12,848 nucleotides of DNA from Planctomycetota bacterium (GCA_030740295.1 JASLXP010000493.1:1-12848); one strand, 5' to 3'; shown: positions 1 to 7,933, counted from the stretch's first letter. The notes: generated from the letters alone by a model not told the origin. Made by a program: numbers and translations.

Positions 1-937
1 CTGTGGCCATCAAGGCCAACGTGCGCACGATCGCCGGCCCTCCCATTAAGCCCTGGCTTTGGATGCCATTCTTCAGGAGGTAACCGCAGGCTCGGTCGAC
101 GATTTTCTGACTCTTCTCGCAATCCCATGGAGTCGTCCTGCTGTAAGACCCCATGACATCGATTTGAATGGTGACCTTCTCGGTCTCGCCGTCACGCCAG
201 CGCAGAAGTTTAAGCTGCCCCTTACCCTCTCGGGTTTCGGCTTTCGTCAGAGCCCGGCCGAAAGCTTTGCGCGCGTCGGTTTGAAAGTGTCCTTCCCCCA
301 CCCCCAGGATGACATCGCCTTTCTGCAAGATGCCTTCAGCCGGCGATCCCTTGTGCACCTGGGTGATATAAATCTGCCTTGCATGAAAAGTGTCCTTGAG
401 CCTGGCATGCATCCAGCCTCGGGCACCCGTCGCCCCCAGATTCCAGTCAACCCCGGCCGACAGATCGGGCTGACACCCCTTAGTGAAGTCAAGCTCCTTG
501 GGCTGCGGAGTGAGATCGACATTCCGAGACTCGCCCCATTCTTTTCGCCACATGATGACAGAGACGCCGCTGTCATTAATCGCAGCCGCCTTAGCCTTCT
601 TGCGAAAAGCAAAAATGGCACTGCTGTCGAAGGGCTTTCCATCCACGCCCAGGATGACATCTCCCACCTTAATCTGGTCAGCGATTCTTGAATCCTCGTT
701 GACCTGCGAAATCAGGATCTGCCGCGCTGATTCCGAATTGCCCTGTTTATCCTTATACATCCAGCCGCGAGTCCCATGGAAATGCAGAATCCACGTTTCC
801 CTGGAATAGGTACCGTTATCGAGTTTCGTGACATCCGGCCCTTTGTCCTTAGTCAGGTCGGGGATCTCTGCCGCATGGGCCGCAACCGATAGCACGGCGA
901 AGCAAGCAATAGATAAATAGACTCTGTGAGCTTTCAT
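1..937 (-). CDS. Secreted two-PDZ protein, DUF6288-like (3' end beyond left edge)
   Basis: The first 312 codons are present and the frame is still open at base 1. Residues 1-23 form a signal peptide (positive MKAHR start, hydrophobic core, AHA-A cleavage region), so the protein is probably exported. Two PDZ-like repeats follow, at about residues 70-140 and 187-262. Each is introduced by a G(T/A)RGWM motif and contains a GDVILGV core. The second repeat is followed by LLRWRDGETEKV and by GSYSRTTPWDCEKS, which I recognise as the pattern of DUF6288 proteins common in PVC bacteria. Their biochemical role is not established; PDZ modules usually bind peptide C-termini. The ATG at 937 is set by a strong Shine-Dalgarno sequence 5 bases upstream. 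The next gene upstream, on the same strand, is 575 bases away, so this gene probably has its own promoter. The PDZ call is firm and the DUF6288 name moderately so. Confidence 0.85.
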   Translation of the reverse strand, partial: MKAHRVYLSIACFAVLSVAAHAAEIPDLTKDKGPDVTKLDNGTYSRETWILHFHGTRGWMYKDKQGNSESARQILISQVNEDSRIADQIKVGDVILGVDGKPFDSSAIFAFRKKAKAAAINDSGVSVIMWRKEWGESRNVDLTPQPKELDFTKGCQPDLSAGVDWNLGATGARGWMHARLKDTFHARQIYITQVHKGSPAEGILQKGDVILGVGEGHFQTDARKAFGRALTKAETREGKGQLKLLRWRDGETEKVTIQIDVMGSYSRTTPWDCEKSQKIVDRACGYLLKNGIQSQGLMGGPAIVRTLALMAT

Positions 938-942
938 ATGAT

Positions 943-948
943 CCTCCT
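943..948 (-). promoter_or_regulatory. Shine-Dalgarno of the PDZ protein gene
   Basis: On the minus strand AGGAGG is followed by five bases (ATCAT) and the ATG at 937. This near-consensus site fixes the start of the two-PDZ protein. Confidence 0.85.
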
Positions 949-975
949 AACGCTGCGATTGGTCGTAGCCGAGTC

Positions 976-1001
976 GTGGCGACGGGCAGCTTGCCTGTCG
1001 C
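976..1001. repeat. Interspersed palindromic repeat, copy 1
   Basis: The core at 979-1001 is palindromic: GCGAC-g-GGCA-gct-TGCC-t-GTCGC. The 24 bases 976-999 match 12176-12199 at 21 positions, all three differences being in the loop. This looks like a REP-type dispersed repeat. It lies in the untranslated leader of the PDZ gene, so a transcript would carry the hairpin. Confidence 0.65.
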
Positions 1002-1031
1002 TTAGGCTAATGATGAAGGCACGACGCTCTT

Positions 1032-1060
1032 ATCGAAAGCGACTTTGTCGCAGTTTCGAT
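1032..1060. repeat. Imperfect hairpin in the PDZ gene leader
   Basis: ATCGAAA-GCGAC (1032-1043) pairs with GTCGC (1047-1051) and TTTCGAT (1054-1060), with a TTT loop and a two-base AG bulge on one side. That gives twelve base pairs in all. It sits upstream of the PDZ gene and next to the larger repeat cluster. It could be a folded RNA leader or another dispersed repeat unit; the sequence alone does not decide. Confidence 0.55.
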
Positions 1061-1062
1061 TG

Positions 1063-1400
1063 CGGAGTTAGAGTAACGCCTTTCGGCGGGCCTGAGAGTG
1101 ATCGACTGGTCCAAACCCGGCTAAATAAAGCCGGGTCTTCCGTACTGCGAAAACCCCGGCTAAAGCCGTTACTCCAACCCCGGCTGCCTCTGGAATTACA
1201 GCAGCAGCAAATGGGCTAATACCGTGGCAGGCTGGCGGCACCGACATTCGACCGGATTTCGGAGATGGAGCAGGTCGAGGAAAGGGCGCTGGAGTAACGT
1301 CTGCCGGAGTTGGAGTAACGGCTTCAGCCGGGTCTTCCGTACTGCGAAAACCCCGGCTATACTCCAACCCCGGCTAAATAAAGCCGTTACTCCAACCCCT
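1063..1400. repeat. Mosaic of inverted and direct repeats with a GGCTTTAGCC-like core
   Basis: A 33-base sequence is repeated perfectly at 1130-1162 and 1327-1359. A 16-base arm, GTTGGAGTAACGGCTT, at 1309-1324 is the exact reverse complement of 1381-1396 and of 1163-1178. CCCGGCT at 1116-1122 pairs with AGCCGGG at 1129-1135 around an AAATAA loop, and CCCCGGCTAAATAAAGCC-like units recur at about 1115-1132 and 1369-1385. Shorter pieces of the same words lie at 1069-1084 and 1290-1299. No transposase frame is present, so this is either a non-autonomous palindromic element that duplicated in place or a cluster of REP/BIME-like units. Confidence 0.8.
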
Positions 1401-1482
1401 TCCGCCTCAGTCTTGAAATAACATCGTCAAATCGCGTTTGATCGGGAATCGTGCCCCTCTATTCAGAGTCTGTCTGGAGGAA

Positions 1483-1503
1483 CTACAGGCTAGCAGCCTG
1501 TAG
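1483..1503 (-). terminator. Perfect hairpin after the M24 gene, possible terminator
   Basis: CTACAGGCT (1483-1491) and AGCCTGTAG (1495-1503) are exact reverse complements around a three-base loop. The hairpin begins 9 bases beyond the aminopeptidase stop codon. On the minus strand it is followed by TTCCTCC and not by a run of T, so it is not a classical intrinsic terminator. It could still protect the transcript end, or be another dispersed repeat. Confidence 0.4.
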
Positions 1504-1512
1504 CTACGATTA

Positions 1513-2601
1513 CTAAAGCATGATCAAATCGCGCTCAAAACTCATCAGGTTTTCGCAGCCGTCATCCTTTACGACCACGGTATCTTCGATGCGGACGCCG
1601 AACTTCCCTTCGAGGTAGATGCCCGGTTCAACGGTCATGACCATTCCTGCCTCAAGCGTGGTCTCGCTTGTGGCTTTGCCGAAACCGAGCAGAGGGTCGT
1701 GAACTTCCAGCCCGATGCTGTGACCCAGGCCGTGGGTGAAGAACTTGCCGTAACCTGCGGCTTCGATGTGCTCGCGCGCGGCCGCATCGACTGCGTGATT
1801 TTGCTGGCCGACATGAATCGCATCCAACGCTTTGTCCATGGCCTCCTTCACTGTCTCATACACTTTGCGCATCTCGTCCGTGGGTGTCCCCATACAGAGA
1901 GTCCGGGTCATGTCGGAGTTGTAGCCCCGGTAACGCACTCCCATATCGATGATGATAAGGTCTCCCTCTTCGGCTTTGCGGAAGTCCGGACGATGATGCA
2001 CCTCCCAGGCGTTCTCCCCGAAGATGACCAACGGCCCGAACGCATAATCGTCCGCCTCCTCGATGTCCGCTATCCGGCTGCGGATTCGCCCCCTGACAGA
2101 TCTTTCTGTCACGCCGGGCCTGATTTCTGGCAACGTGTCGGTCAGCACTTGCTCCGCCAACTCCTGTGCCGCGCGCATATAGGAAATCTCAGTCTTCGAC
2201 TTCACCATGCGTGCAGTCTCGACGACCGTAGAGAGCTTCACGTCATAGGTGCTGAGTTTTTCCTGAATACGCTCGAAGCCCGAGTGCGTGATGCTCTGCT
2301 CAACGCCGATGGTCTTGATGCCATTCCCCACCAGTCGGCGCGAAATATCGGCAAGCACTTCTGTTTCCGTTGAAATCTCGATATCCGTCGTCTGAGCCCG
2401 AGCCCACGGCTTTGTTCGGAAACCTGTGTAAAGGACGATCTCCGACTGCGTGATGAGCAAGTGCCGCGGCTCGCCCTTGAATCCTGACACGTAACGCACG
2501 TTGTGCTCATGGGTCAGGTAAAGCGCATCCATCTCATGGTTCCCCATCAACTTCCTGACTCGTGAAAGTCGGAGCTTCATTTCGGCGTCGCTGAAGTCCA
2601 T
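1513..2601 (-). CDS. M24 metallopeptidase, Xaa-Pro aminopeptidase/dipeptidase type
   Basis: A cytoplasmic protein of 362 residues with no signal peptide. It should cleave next to proline and use two metal ions. Residues 1-130 form the N-terminal creatinase/prolidase-type domain; the pita-bread catalytic domain follows. All five M24 metal ligands are visible: D219 in IIIDMG, D230 in YNSDMTR, H294 in THGLGHSIG, E325 in TVEPGIY and E339 in GVRIED. H202/H203 (VHHRP) and H301 (EVHDP) fit the conserved active-site histidines. The length is normal for PepQ/YpdF-like proteins. I chose the ATG at 2601 because GGAG lies 6 bases upstream; a TTG four codons earlier is open but would overlap that site. 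It is the last gene of the minus-strand set, 124 bases after the PcRGLX-like gene. PepP and PepQ types cannot be separated here. Confidence 0.92.
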   Translation of the reverse strand: MDFSDAEMKLRLSRVRKLMGNHEMDALYLTHEHNVRYVSGFKGEPRHLLITQSEIVLYTGFRTKPWARAQTTDIEISTETEVLADISRRLVGNGIKTIGVEQSITHSGFERIQEKLSTYDVKLSTVVETARMVKSKTEISYMRAAQELAEQVLTDTLPEIRPGVTERSVRGRIRSRIADIEEADDYAFGPLVIFGENAWEVHHRPDFRKAEEGDLIIIDMGVRYRGYNSDMTRTLCMGTPTDEMRKVYETVKEAMDKALDAIHVGQQNHAVDAAAREHIEAAGYGKFFTHGLGHSIGLEVHDPLLGFGKATSETTLEAGMVMTVEPGIYLEGKFGVRIEDTVVVKDDGCENLMSFERDLIML

Positions 2602-2607
2602 TTCTAT

Positions 2608-2611
2608 CTCC
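2608..2611 (-). promoter_or_regulatory. Shine-Dalgarno deciding the M24 start
   Basis: GGAG on the minus strand is followed by ATAGAA and the ATG at 2601. It favours that start over the in-frame TTG at 2613, which lies at the ribosome binding site itself. Confidence 0.6.
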
Positions 2612-2669
2612 AATCGTTTTTCGAGCCGTAACCCAAAGGCAGGATCGACAACTGCGTGCCTGCGGGGAA

Positions 2670-2713
2670 ACGCCCTTCGGGCGTATAGCCGGCTGGGAGC
2701 CGGCGCGCCCAGG
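2670..2713 (-). terminator. Double hairpin between PcRGLX-like and M24 genes; dispersed repeat copy 1
   Basis: Two hairpins sit in the 124-base gap. GCCGGCT/AGCCGGC with a GGG loop lies at 2688-2704, and ACGCCC/GGGCGT with a TTC loop lies at 2670-2684. Read on the minus strand, the second is followed by TTTC, so the pair could slow or end transcription coming from the large gene. The 26 bases 2688-2713 recur at 8121-8146 with one mismatch. A repeat is therefore certain, and a terminator role is only possible. Confidence 0.45.
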
Positions 2714-2725
2714 AATTACGGTCGG

Positions 2726-5700
2726 CTACCATTCCCGCTTCTCTGGGATGTATGCGCCAGCGGTATTCTGGTGTTTGACTTTGACCTTTGATCCGTTCTT
2801 TCCAAAGGTTGCTGTGGATTCGTCGAAGTGCATGAGCAGTCTGGTCTGATCGTCGAGTTTGAAGGGTGTCGTTGGGGAGACGAAGTCGTCCCTGTATCGG
2901 ATGACATCGGATATGCGGAGCTCGTCGAAGGTGCCGTCACCAGGGCCGATTCTGATCCATTCCGGGATGTCTGAGAGGTCGTAGTTCTGCGCGAACGATT
3001 TGCCGATGTAGGACTTCAGCCGAGTGGGGAAAGGCCAGGTTCGGAGGTAGCGCTTGCCGTTGATGAAGACGTTGAAGAAACGGGTGTCACGAGTGAACTG
3101 TTTGTGATTGTAGTCCTGGGTGGTGTGCAGGACGTCCCATGTTGCGGCGATGTGCAGCCATTCGCCGGCCCTCGGAAAGAACCGCGCATGGCTGCCGTAG
3201 GTGCCGATCTTGCCCCTCGCCTTGTGACGGGTCTGGCCGCAAAGGAAGTCCAGGAACGCATAGTCGCGGCTGCCGAGTCCATATCGATAGCGAATACTGA
3301 TCTGACCGGCAGATATCAACGGCCATCTTGCATCGACCGTTCGATACAAGCCGGCAGTGTTCGTAGCCGACCAATTCGGACGAAAGTAGAACTCGATGGT
3401 TCCCCCAGTCATGGGGAAATTCTGGTAGCCGCCGTCCGGCAGTTTTTCACCACGCTCGAATTGGAGCACATCCTTCGCATTCAGTTGAAGGCCCCCTCCG
3501 AAGACACCTTGAACGAAAGTCGCCTTCGGATCGGGAAGAGCCGGCGGCTTGTCCGCTAACGGGACGAACTTTTCAGGAAAGAAGAAGCGATCCGGGGTAA
3601 GACATGACACAACCGGTGGGACATTCCGCAGACGAACGAAGGCGGCTCTTTCGTACTCAATCTTCCAGTAGCCGGACTTACCTTCAACGGGGAGCGACAG
3701 CTTTCCGCCCTGCGCATCCGATGTGGGTTTGGCGAGGGAGCCATCGGAGCGCGTGATGGTCACCGGCCAGCTTGTGAAAAGCTCAACGGTCTTCAGTCCC
3801 TCCGGTACTCGGAAGTAGAAGGGCATGTATCCCCGCACCCAAAAACCGTCTGGACATTCCAGAACCATCTTTTCCACACTGGCATCGATCACGGCGAAGG
3901 CTCCGGGGTTTGCGTGCCCCAGGCGGTAGACTCCTCCGGGCAGTTCAACCGGGATGCGGGCCTTCAGAAAAAAGGTCGTCGTCGCACCGGTAAACGAATT
4001 CTTGAACCGTTTCTCCTTCTGCAGAATGACAATGCGCTTTGTCGGCTTCAGGTCAGGCCCCAGAACCACGAGTTCAACGTCGTCTTCCTGTTCGACTCCG
4101 ATCTCCATATCCAAACTCACGGGCTCATTCTCTTTCTTGCGAAAGACCGCCCAAGCTCGTTTGGTGGAATCAAGCTCTTTCACGAGCATGGGAACGGGAG
4201 CGAGGGGGCCTTTGTAGTCGGCGAGGTCGCGCAGCACGATGGGCGTGTTCAGGCATGCCTGATAGTTGAAGCATTGGCCGCGATAGGGCAGCGATTTCAG
4301 TTTCCCATCGGTCGACGCCAGCTCTTCGCTGAGCCGCTTCGGTTCTGCCCGCAGACCCATTTCGAGCAATTGCCGGGCGAGCCGGAGATACTTTTCCTGC
4401 CCGGTGAAACGCCAGGCCATGGCGAGTTTGTAGGCGGTGGCATCCTGATAGCCGATTGGATTGGTGGGGCGTGCGCCGCCGAATCGGAACTCGTAATCGA
4501 CCATCTTCAGGAAACATTCTTTGGCGAGCTCGTCGCCGGTCATGAAGTAGTAGTCGAGCATGGCGATGGCGCTTCTGCCCGTCTTATAGAGAGGCGAGGG
4601 AGGCAGGGCGGGATTGATCCCCACTGGGCTCTCACGGTCGAGAGCTCGATGCATGAGAGTGCGCAGCATCTCGCCGAGTTCCTTATCCCAGCGCATGGAG
4701 TACAGGTGAGTGAGGTAGCGTGCGTGGACGATTGCGCCGCGGCTTAGTCCCTCCTCGTGCATGAAACGCCACTTCTTATTCTTGATAGCGGCCGCGAAGT
4801 TCTCTGCGAGTTCCCAGATCTCCCAATCGCCGGTGAAGTAAAAGTGATAGAGGTTGTTGACGATGCCCGCGCCCGACCCGCCAGGCTTGAAGCTTCTCCG
4901 GCGCCAGTAGATGGGGATCGAGTCCTGTGCCGCCCCTTCCCCGACGGCGTTGATGCGCTCTCCTTTGGCGAGCAGGCCGTGACCGAATCCGCCCTTGACC
5001 TTCAGAGTTCCTTGCAGCCAAAGCTTCCATGCCTCCTTCTCGTCCTTCGTTTCTGCTGACTCCCAGTGATGCATGTTCATGTCGCCCGCGAACCGGTTGA
5101 ATCGCTCACCATATTCGAAGTATTTGCGCTCACCGGAACGTGCGTAGAGAGTCCACACGTTTCGCCTCAGGTAGTAGTCCACCAGCCCGCTGATGCGCCA
5201 CCAGGTCGCATAGTGTTTCCCCTTCTCGTTCGTGCCGTAGCGCGTGCATGGGTTCGCACCCCAGGCGATGTAACCGGTCAGCGGAAACGCTTCCGTTCGA
5301 TTCGGAAGCACCAGGCGATCGAAGAAGTCCGAGACGAAAGCCTCCTCTCTTGGAAACCGCTTCAAATCTTTGGGATGGGCCCGCGGCCCGAGTGCACCGG
5401 AGTTACATGTCCACGTCGGCGAAGGCGACGCAAGCACGCGTTCTGCCGCGGCATGGGCACGCCGAGCGAGTTCTTTCGAGTTCATCGGACCCTCGTGCGG
5501 CAGCAACCACAGGACATGTGTCTTGGCCGATGCCTGGGCATTGCTCCTGATCTTTGCGAGCTCGGCGAGCTCGATATTCGCATAGTCGCACCATTCGCCC
5601 CAGTACTCTTTCATCAAGGTCGGCGTCCGGAAGTCGAGCTCACGGCCGCTGCGACCGGCCCAAAGGTGCGCGGTCACTCCGGCCGGGGTAACGGTCAGTT

Positions 5701-6721
5701 CTTTGGGGAACTGCTCGGCCAGGTCGCGCAGCACAACGCTCAGTCCCAATGCTTCAGTGGAGAGGTCGCACCAGTCTCCACACGCCGCGCCCGACGTGAT
5801 TTTCTTTTTCTCTGCCCCGGACTGATGAACCGCCTCGAAGTTTGAAGTCCTGCTCATGAAGTGGGGAAAATCGTCCTGGAGCATCCAGGCCACACCATCC
5901 TGGAGGTCGACGGTCGTTGCCTGTTCATTCACGGCAGGGGAAGTATCGAAGGTGGCTCTCTGCTTACCCTTGAAGGCAACCGGAAAATGAATCCCGATGT
6001 CTTTGAACCAGACGTCGTTTGTGTCCTCGGTTAGCACCAGCCGGTGTACGACTTTGACGCTCGGACTGTTGCCGAAGAAATGCAGCCAACCGATGCCGCG
6101 TGCGAGGCGTGTGCCGTCCTGTGTCACGTACCAACCTTCCTTGCGGATCACCGTCCACCGCGGCCCGCGAGCGAGGAATCGGGTCGTCATCTCGCTGTTT
6201 GCCCCGCCAAGCTGCGCCCGGCGTCCGCGATTGTCTACCAGGTACGCGCCTTCGCCGCCTTCGAGCAGAGGCTTGTCACGAAAAGTGCCGCGGGAGAGCA
6301 GCGCATCATCCTTGCGAAGCAGAAACTCAGCCGGGCCAGTGTTGACCAGGATACCCTCAGCACCCTCCGTGATGGTCATGCCTTCCGCCGGCTTTGCTGA
6401 CGGAGTCGAGCCCCCAATCTTCAGAGAATACGAATCCGATGGAATGCCAAGGAAATTCAGCAGCACCCACCGGACGCTCCCGTCCAGCCAGGTGCCGGTA
6501 ACATCGATCTGACAAGGCACGTGCCGGCCAGCCGCATCATGAAGCGAGAGAGTAGACGCTTCCTTCAGCTTGCCTTGCGGAAAAGGCACGCCGCATGTGA
6601 GCGGCCACGGCGTAGTCAATCCCGCCGGGTCGTCGATAGAGATGGGGATGGACTCCGCCATCACGCCCGCACGGATGAAAGCAAAATGGACGAAGATCAG
6701 GATGAGAGAAACTTGCTTCAT
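2726..6721 (-). CDS. Exo-rhamnogalacturonan lyase family (PcRGLX/YetA-like) protein with C-terminal LamG-like domain
   Basis: A protein of 1331 residues. A signal peptide (about 1-22, GVMA-ES cleavage) predicts export. The start, with ISIDDPAGLTTPWPLTCGVPFPQG and later WLDGSVRWVLLNF, matches the N-terminal RIFT-barrel domain of the PcRGLX/YetA family. The family is named after an exo-rhamnogalacturonan lyase of Penicillium chrysogenum (PL26) that trims unsaturated disaccharide from rhamnogalacturonan I. The middle (about 450-880) is rich in Trp, Tyr and helix-forming segments, as expected of the (alpha/alpha) toroid. The tail from about 1065 (GGTIEFYFRPNW, FNVFINGKRYL, IGPGDGTFDELRISD) is a LamG/concanavalin-like domain, probably for glycan binding. 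It makes the protein some 400 residues longer than I expect for YetA-type proteins. The start lies 9 bases after the dipeptidase stop with no clear Shine-Dalgarno, suggesting translational coupling. The family is well supported; lyase activity is inferred. Confidence 0.85.
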   Translation of the reverse strand: MKQVSLILIFVHFAFIRAGVMAESIPISIDDPAGLTTPWPLTCGVPFPQGKLKEASTLSLHDAAGRHVPCQIDVTGTWLDGSVRWVLLNFLGIPSDSYSLKIGGSTPSAKPAEGMTITEGAEGILVNTGPAEFLLRKDDALLSRGTFRDKPLLEGGEGAYLVDNRGRRAQLGGANSEMTTRFLARGPRWTVIRKEGWYVTQDGTRLARGIGWLHFFGNSPSVKVVHRLVLTEDTNDVWFKDIGIHFPVAFKGKQRATFDTSPAVNEQATTVDLQDGVAWMLQDDFPHFMSRTSNFEAVHQSGAEKKKITSGAACGDWCDLSTEALGLSVVLRDLAEQFPKELTVTPAGVTAHLWAGRSGRELDFRTPTLMKEYWGEWCDYANIELAELAKIRSNAQASAKTHVLWLLPHEGPMNSKELARRAHAAAERVLASPSPTWTCNSGALGPRAHPKDLKRFPREEAFVSDFFDRLVLPNRTEAFPLTGYIAWGANPCTRYGTNEKGKHYATWWRISGLVDYYLRRNVWTLYARSGERKYFEYGERFNRFAGDMNMHHWESAETKDEKEAWKLWLQGTLKVKGGFGHGLLAKGERINAVGEGAAQDSIPIYWRRRSFKPGGSGAGIVNNLYHFYFTGDWEIWELAENFAAAIKNKKWRFMHEEGLSRGAIVHARYLTHLYSMRWDKELGEMLRTLMHRALDRESPVGINPALPPSPLYKTGRSAIAMLDYYFMTGDELAKECFLKMVDYEFRFGGARPTNPIGYQDATAYKLAMAWRFTGQEKYLRLARQLLEMGLRAEPKRLSEELASTDGKLKSLPYRGQCFNYQACLNTPIVLRDLADYKGPLAPVPMLVKELDSTKRAWAVFRKKENEPVSLDMEIGVEQEDDVELVVLGPDLKPTKRIVILQKEKRFKNSFTGATTTFFLKARIPVELPGGVYRLGHANPGAFAVIDASVEKMVLECPDGFWVRGYMPFYFRVPEGLKTVELFTSWPVTITRSDGSLAKPTSDAQGGKLSLPVEGKSGYWKIEYERAAFVRLRNVPPVVSCLTPDRFFFPEKFVPLADKPPALPDPKATFVQGVFGGGLQLNAKDVLQFERGEKLPDGGYQNFPMTGGTIEFYFRPNWSATNTAGLYRTVDARWPLISAGQISIRYRYGLGSRDYAFLDFLCGQTRHKARGKIGTYGSHARFFPRAGEWLHIAATWDVLHTTQDYNHKQFTRDTRFFNVFINGKRYLRTWPFPTRLKSYIGKSFAQNYDLSDIPEWIRIGPGDGTFDELRISDVIRYRDDFVSPTTPFKLDDQTRLLMHFDESTATFGKNGSKVKVKHQNTAGAYIPEKREW

Positions 6722-6730
6722 CGGTTGCGC

Positions 6731-7933
6731 CTAAAGCGGAAAACACGCACGGGCCACGCGCATGACATTTTGCCCCAGGATTTTCTGGATGTCGTCGTCG
6801 GAATGACCCCGCTGGATCATTCCGACCGTGAACAACGGCCAGTTCGTCCAGGCCATGGATTCAGACATCGTGGTGTCCCGATACTTTTCGGGGAACGCGT
6901 CCTCCGGCCAATGAGATTCCCAGCGTTGGCGCGTCTTCGGTTGCCGAACTCGTTCGCCCGTTTGCGGCGGGTCGTAAGAGACATCCGTGCCGATGGCCAC
7001 GTGGTCCGCACCAAATGTCTTCACCATGTAATCAATGTGATCGAGGAACGCGTTGATGTCTCCACTTCTTCCGAGAAACGCCGGGATGCAGCAGACGCCC
7101 ATATAGCCGCCGGTATCGACAACGGCTCGGATGACCTCATCTGTCTTCGCACGAGCGTGATTGTTGAGCGCGGCACAGGTGGAATGAGAGACCACCATTG
7201 GCCTGTCCGACGCTTTTGCCGCGTCATAGCAGGTCTTCAGCCCGGAGTGTGCGACGTCCACGATTACGCCGACTTCATTCATTTTCTTGACCACCGCATG
7301 ACCAAAATCACTCAAGCCGGCATCGGTCGTTTCACCACAACCGTCGCCGATAAGATTCCGGCGGTTGTAGGTCAGATGCATCATCCGAACCCCCAGCCGA
7401 AAGAAAGTCAGGATGAATCGCAATTCCTCTTCAACGGACACGAAGTCGAGCGGCACAGGCACGCCGTTCCCGGTCATGTAAAAGCAATGCCGGCCAGCTT
7501 CCTTCGCGGCGACGATGTCGTCAGGCGTCACTGCCCTCGGACAGAAGTCCCGCAACATGTCCGACGTCCAGTTAAAACGGGCAAGGCGTTTCAGCAGCCT
7601 CTTCACCGTGCTGCCCTCTTCGCCCGCGTTCTGCAGAACACAGGTCACGCCGGATGCATCCCAGGCATCCATAAAGATCTTCCGTTGCGCTTCGTCCGTC
7701 ACCATCCGGGTCATCAGCGAATCCTGAACAATCTCCTGCAGTTCAAGAGCCGACGCGCCTGCATCGACGGCCGCCTGTATTGCGTCATTGTCAAGAGCGG
7801 GATGCGGAGCGAATCCGTAGGACTCCACGACCAGAGAGTTTTCATGAAGTTCGAGCCCGTGCTCGAGTTCCTTTTGTGACGGCTTCAAAATTTCCAGTGC
7901 AACTTCGCGGGCGTGTTGGATGTCGGTCTGCAT
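6731..7933 (-). CDS. Peptidase M19 (membrane dipeptidase) family protein, divergent active site
   Basis: A 400-residue protein without a signal peptide. The family hydrolyses dipeptides with a two-zinc site in a TIM barrel. Visible family features are GVRMMHLTYNRRNLIGDGC (181-199), DAGLSDFG (204-211), VDVAHSG with H229, PMVVSHST with H250, HVAIGTD with D317, and a C-terminal GQNVMRV. Two expected motifs are missing. Where the N-terminal His-x-Asp should be there is LVVESYGFAP (34-43), and where the bridging glutamate (usually in an EG pair) is expected there is FYMTGNG (151-157). The protein may therefore bind metal differently or do another reaction. A subfamily with a YGFAP-type N-terminus seems to exist in related bacteria, but I recall this only weakly. 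It is the first gene of the minus-strand set and is coupled to the PcRGLX-like gene. No clear Shine-Dalgarno precedes the ATG. Confidence 0.88.
   Translation of the reverse strand: MQTDIQHAREVALEILKPSQKELEHGLELHENSLVVESYGFAPHPALDNDAIQAAVDAGASALELQEIVQDSLMTRMVTDEAQRKIFMDAWDASGVTCVLQNAGEEGSTVKRLLKRLARFNWTSDMLRDFCPRAVTPDDIVAAKEAGRHCFYMTGNGVPVPLDFVSVEEELRFILTFFRLGVRMMHLTYNRRNLIGDGCGETTDAGLSDFGHAVVKKMNEVGVIVDVAHSGLKTCYDAAKASDRPMVVSHSTCAALNNHARAKTDEVIRAVVDTGGYMGVCCIPAFLGRSGDINAFLDHIDYMVKTFGADHVAIGTDVSYDPPQTGERVRQPKTRQRWESHWPEDAFPEKYRDTTMSESMAWTNWPLFTVGMIQRGHSDDDIQKILGQNVMRVARACFPL

Larger units (their letters stand above)
938..1512. other. Repeat-rich intergenic region, no gene seen
   Basis: I see no believable gene in these 575 bases. 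Open frames here have no recognisable motif and run through palindromic repeats. The contents, listed separately, are a short palindrome at 976-1001, an imperfect hairpin at 1032-1060, a mosaic of GGCTTTAGCC-type repeats at about 1063-1400, and a perfect hairpin at 1483-1503 just beyond the aminopeptidase stop. The promoter of the PDZ gene should lie in the left part, but I find no convincing -35/-10 pair. Confidence 0.7.

Noticed and set aside
59..691. Plus-strand frame of 210 codons opposite the PDZ protein
   Set aside because: The minus strand carries a signal peptide, two PDZ repeats and a strong ribosome binding site; the plus frame has none of these.
3914..5845. Several plus-strand open frames of 250-280 codons inside the PcRGLX-like gene
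   Set aside because: No ribosome binding sites or motifs, and full explanation by the 1331-codon minus-strand gene.
6521..7879. Long plus-strand open frame (452 codons) opposite the M19 gene and the start of the PcRGLX-like gene
   Set aside because: It is longer than the M19 gene but has Arg/His/Pro-rich composition, no family motif, and crosses two genes with clear motifs on the other strand. It is an antisense shadow of GC-rich coding sequence.
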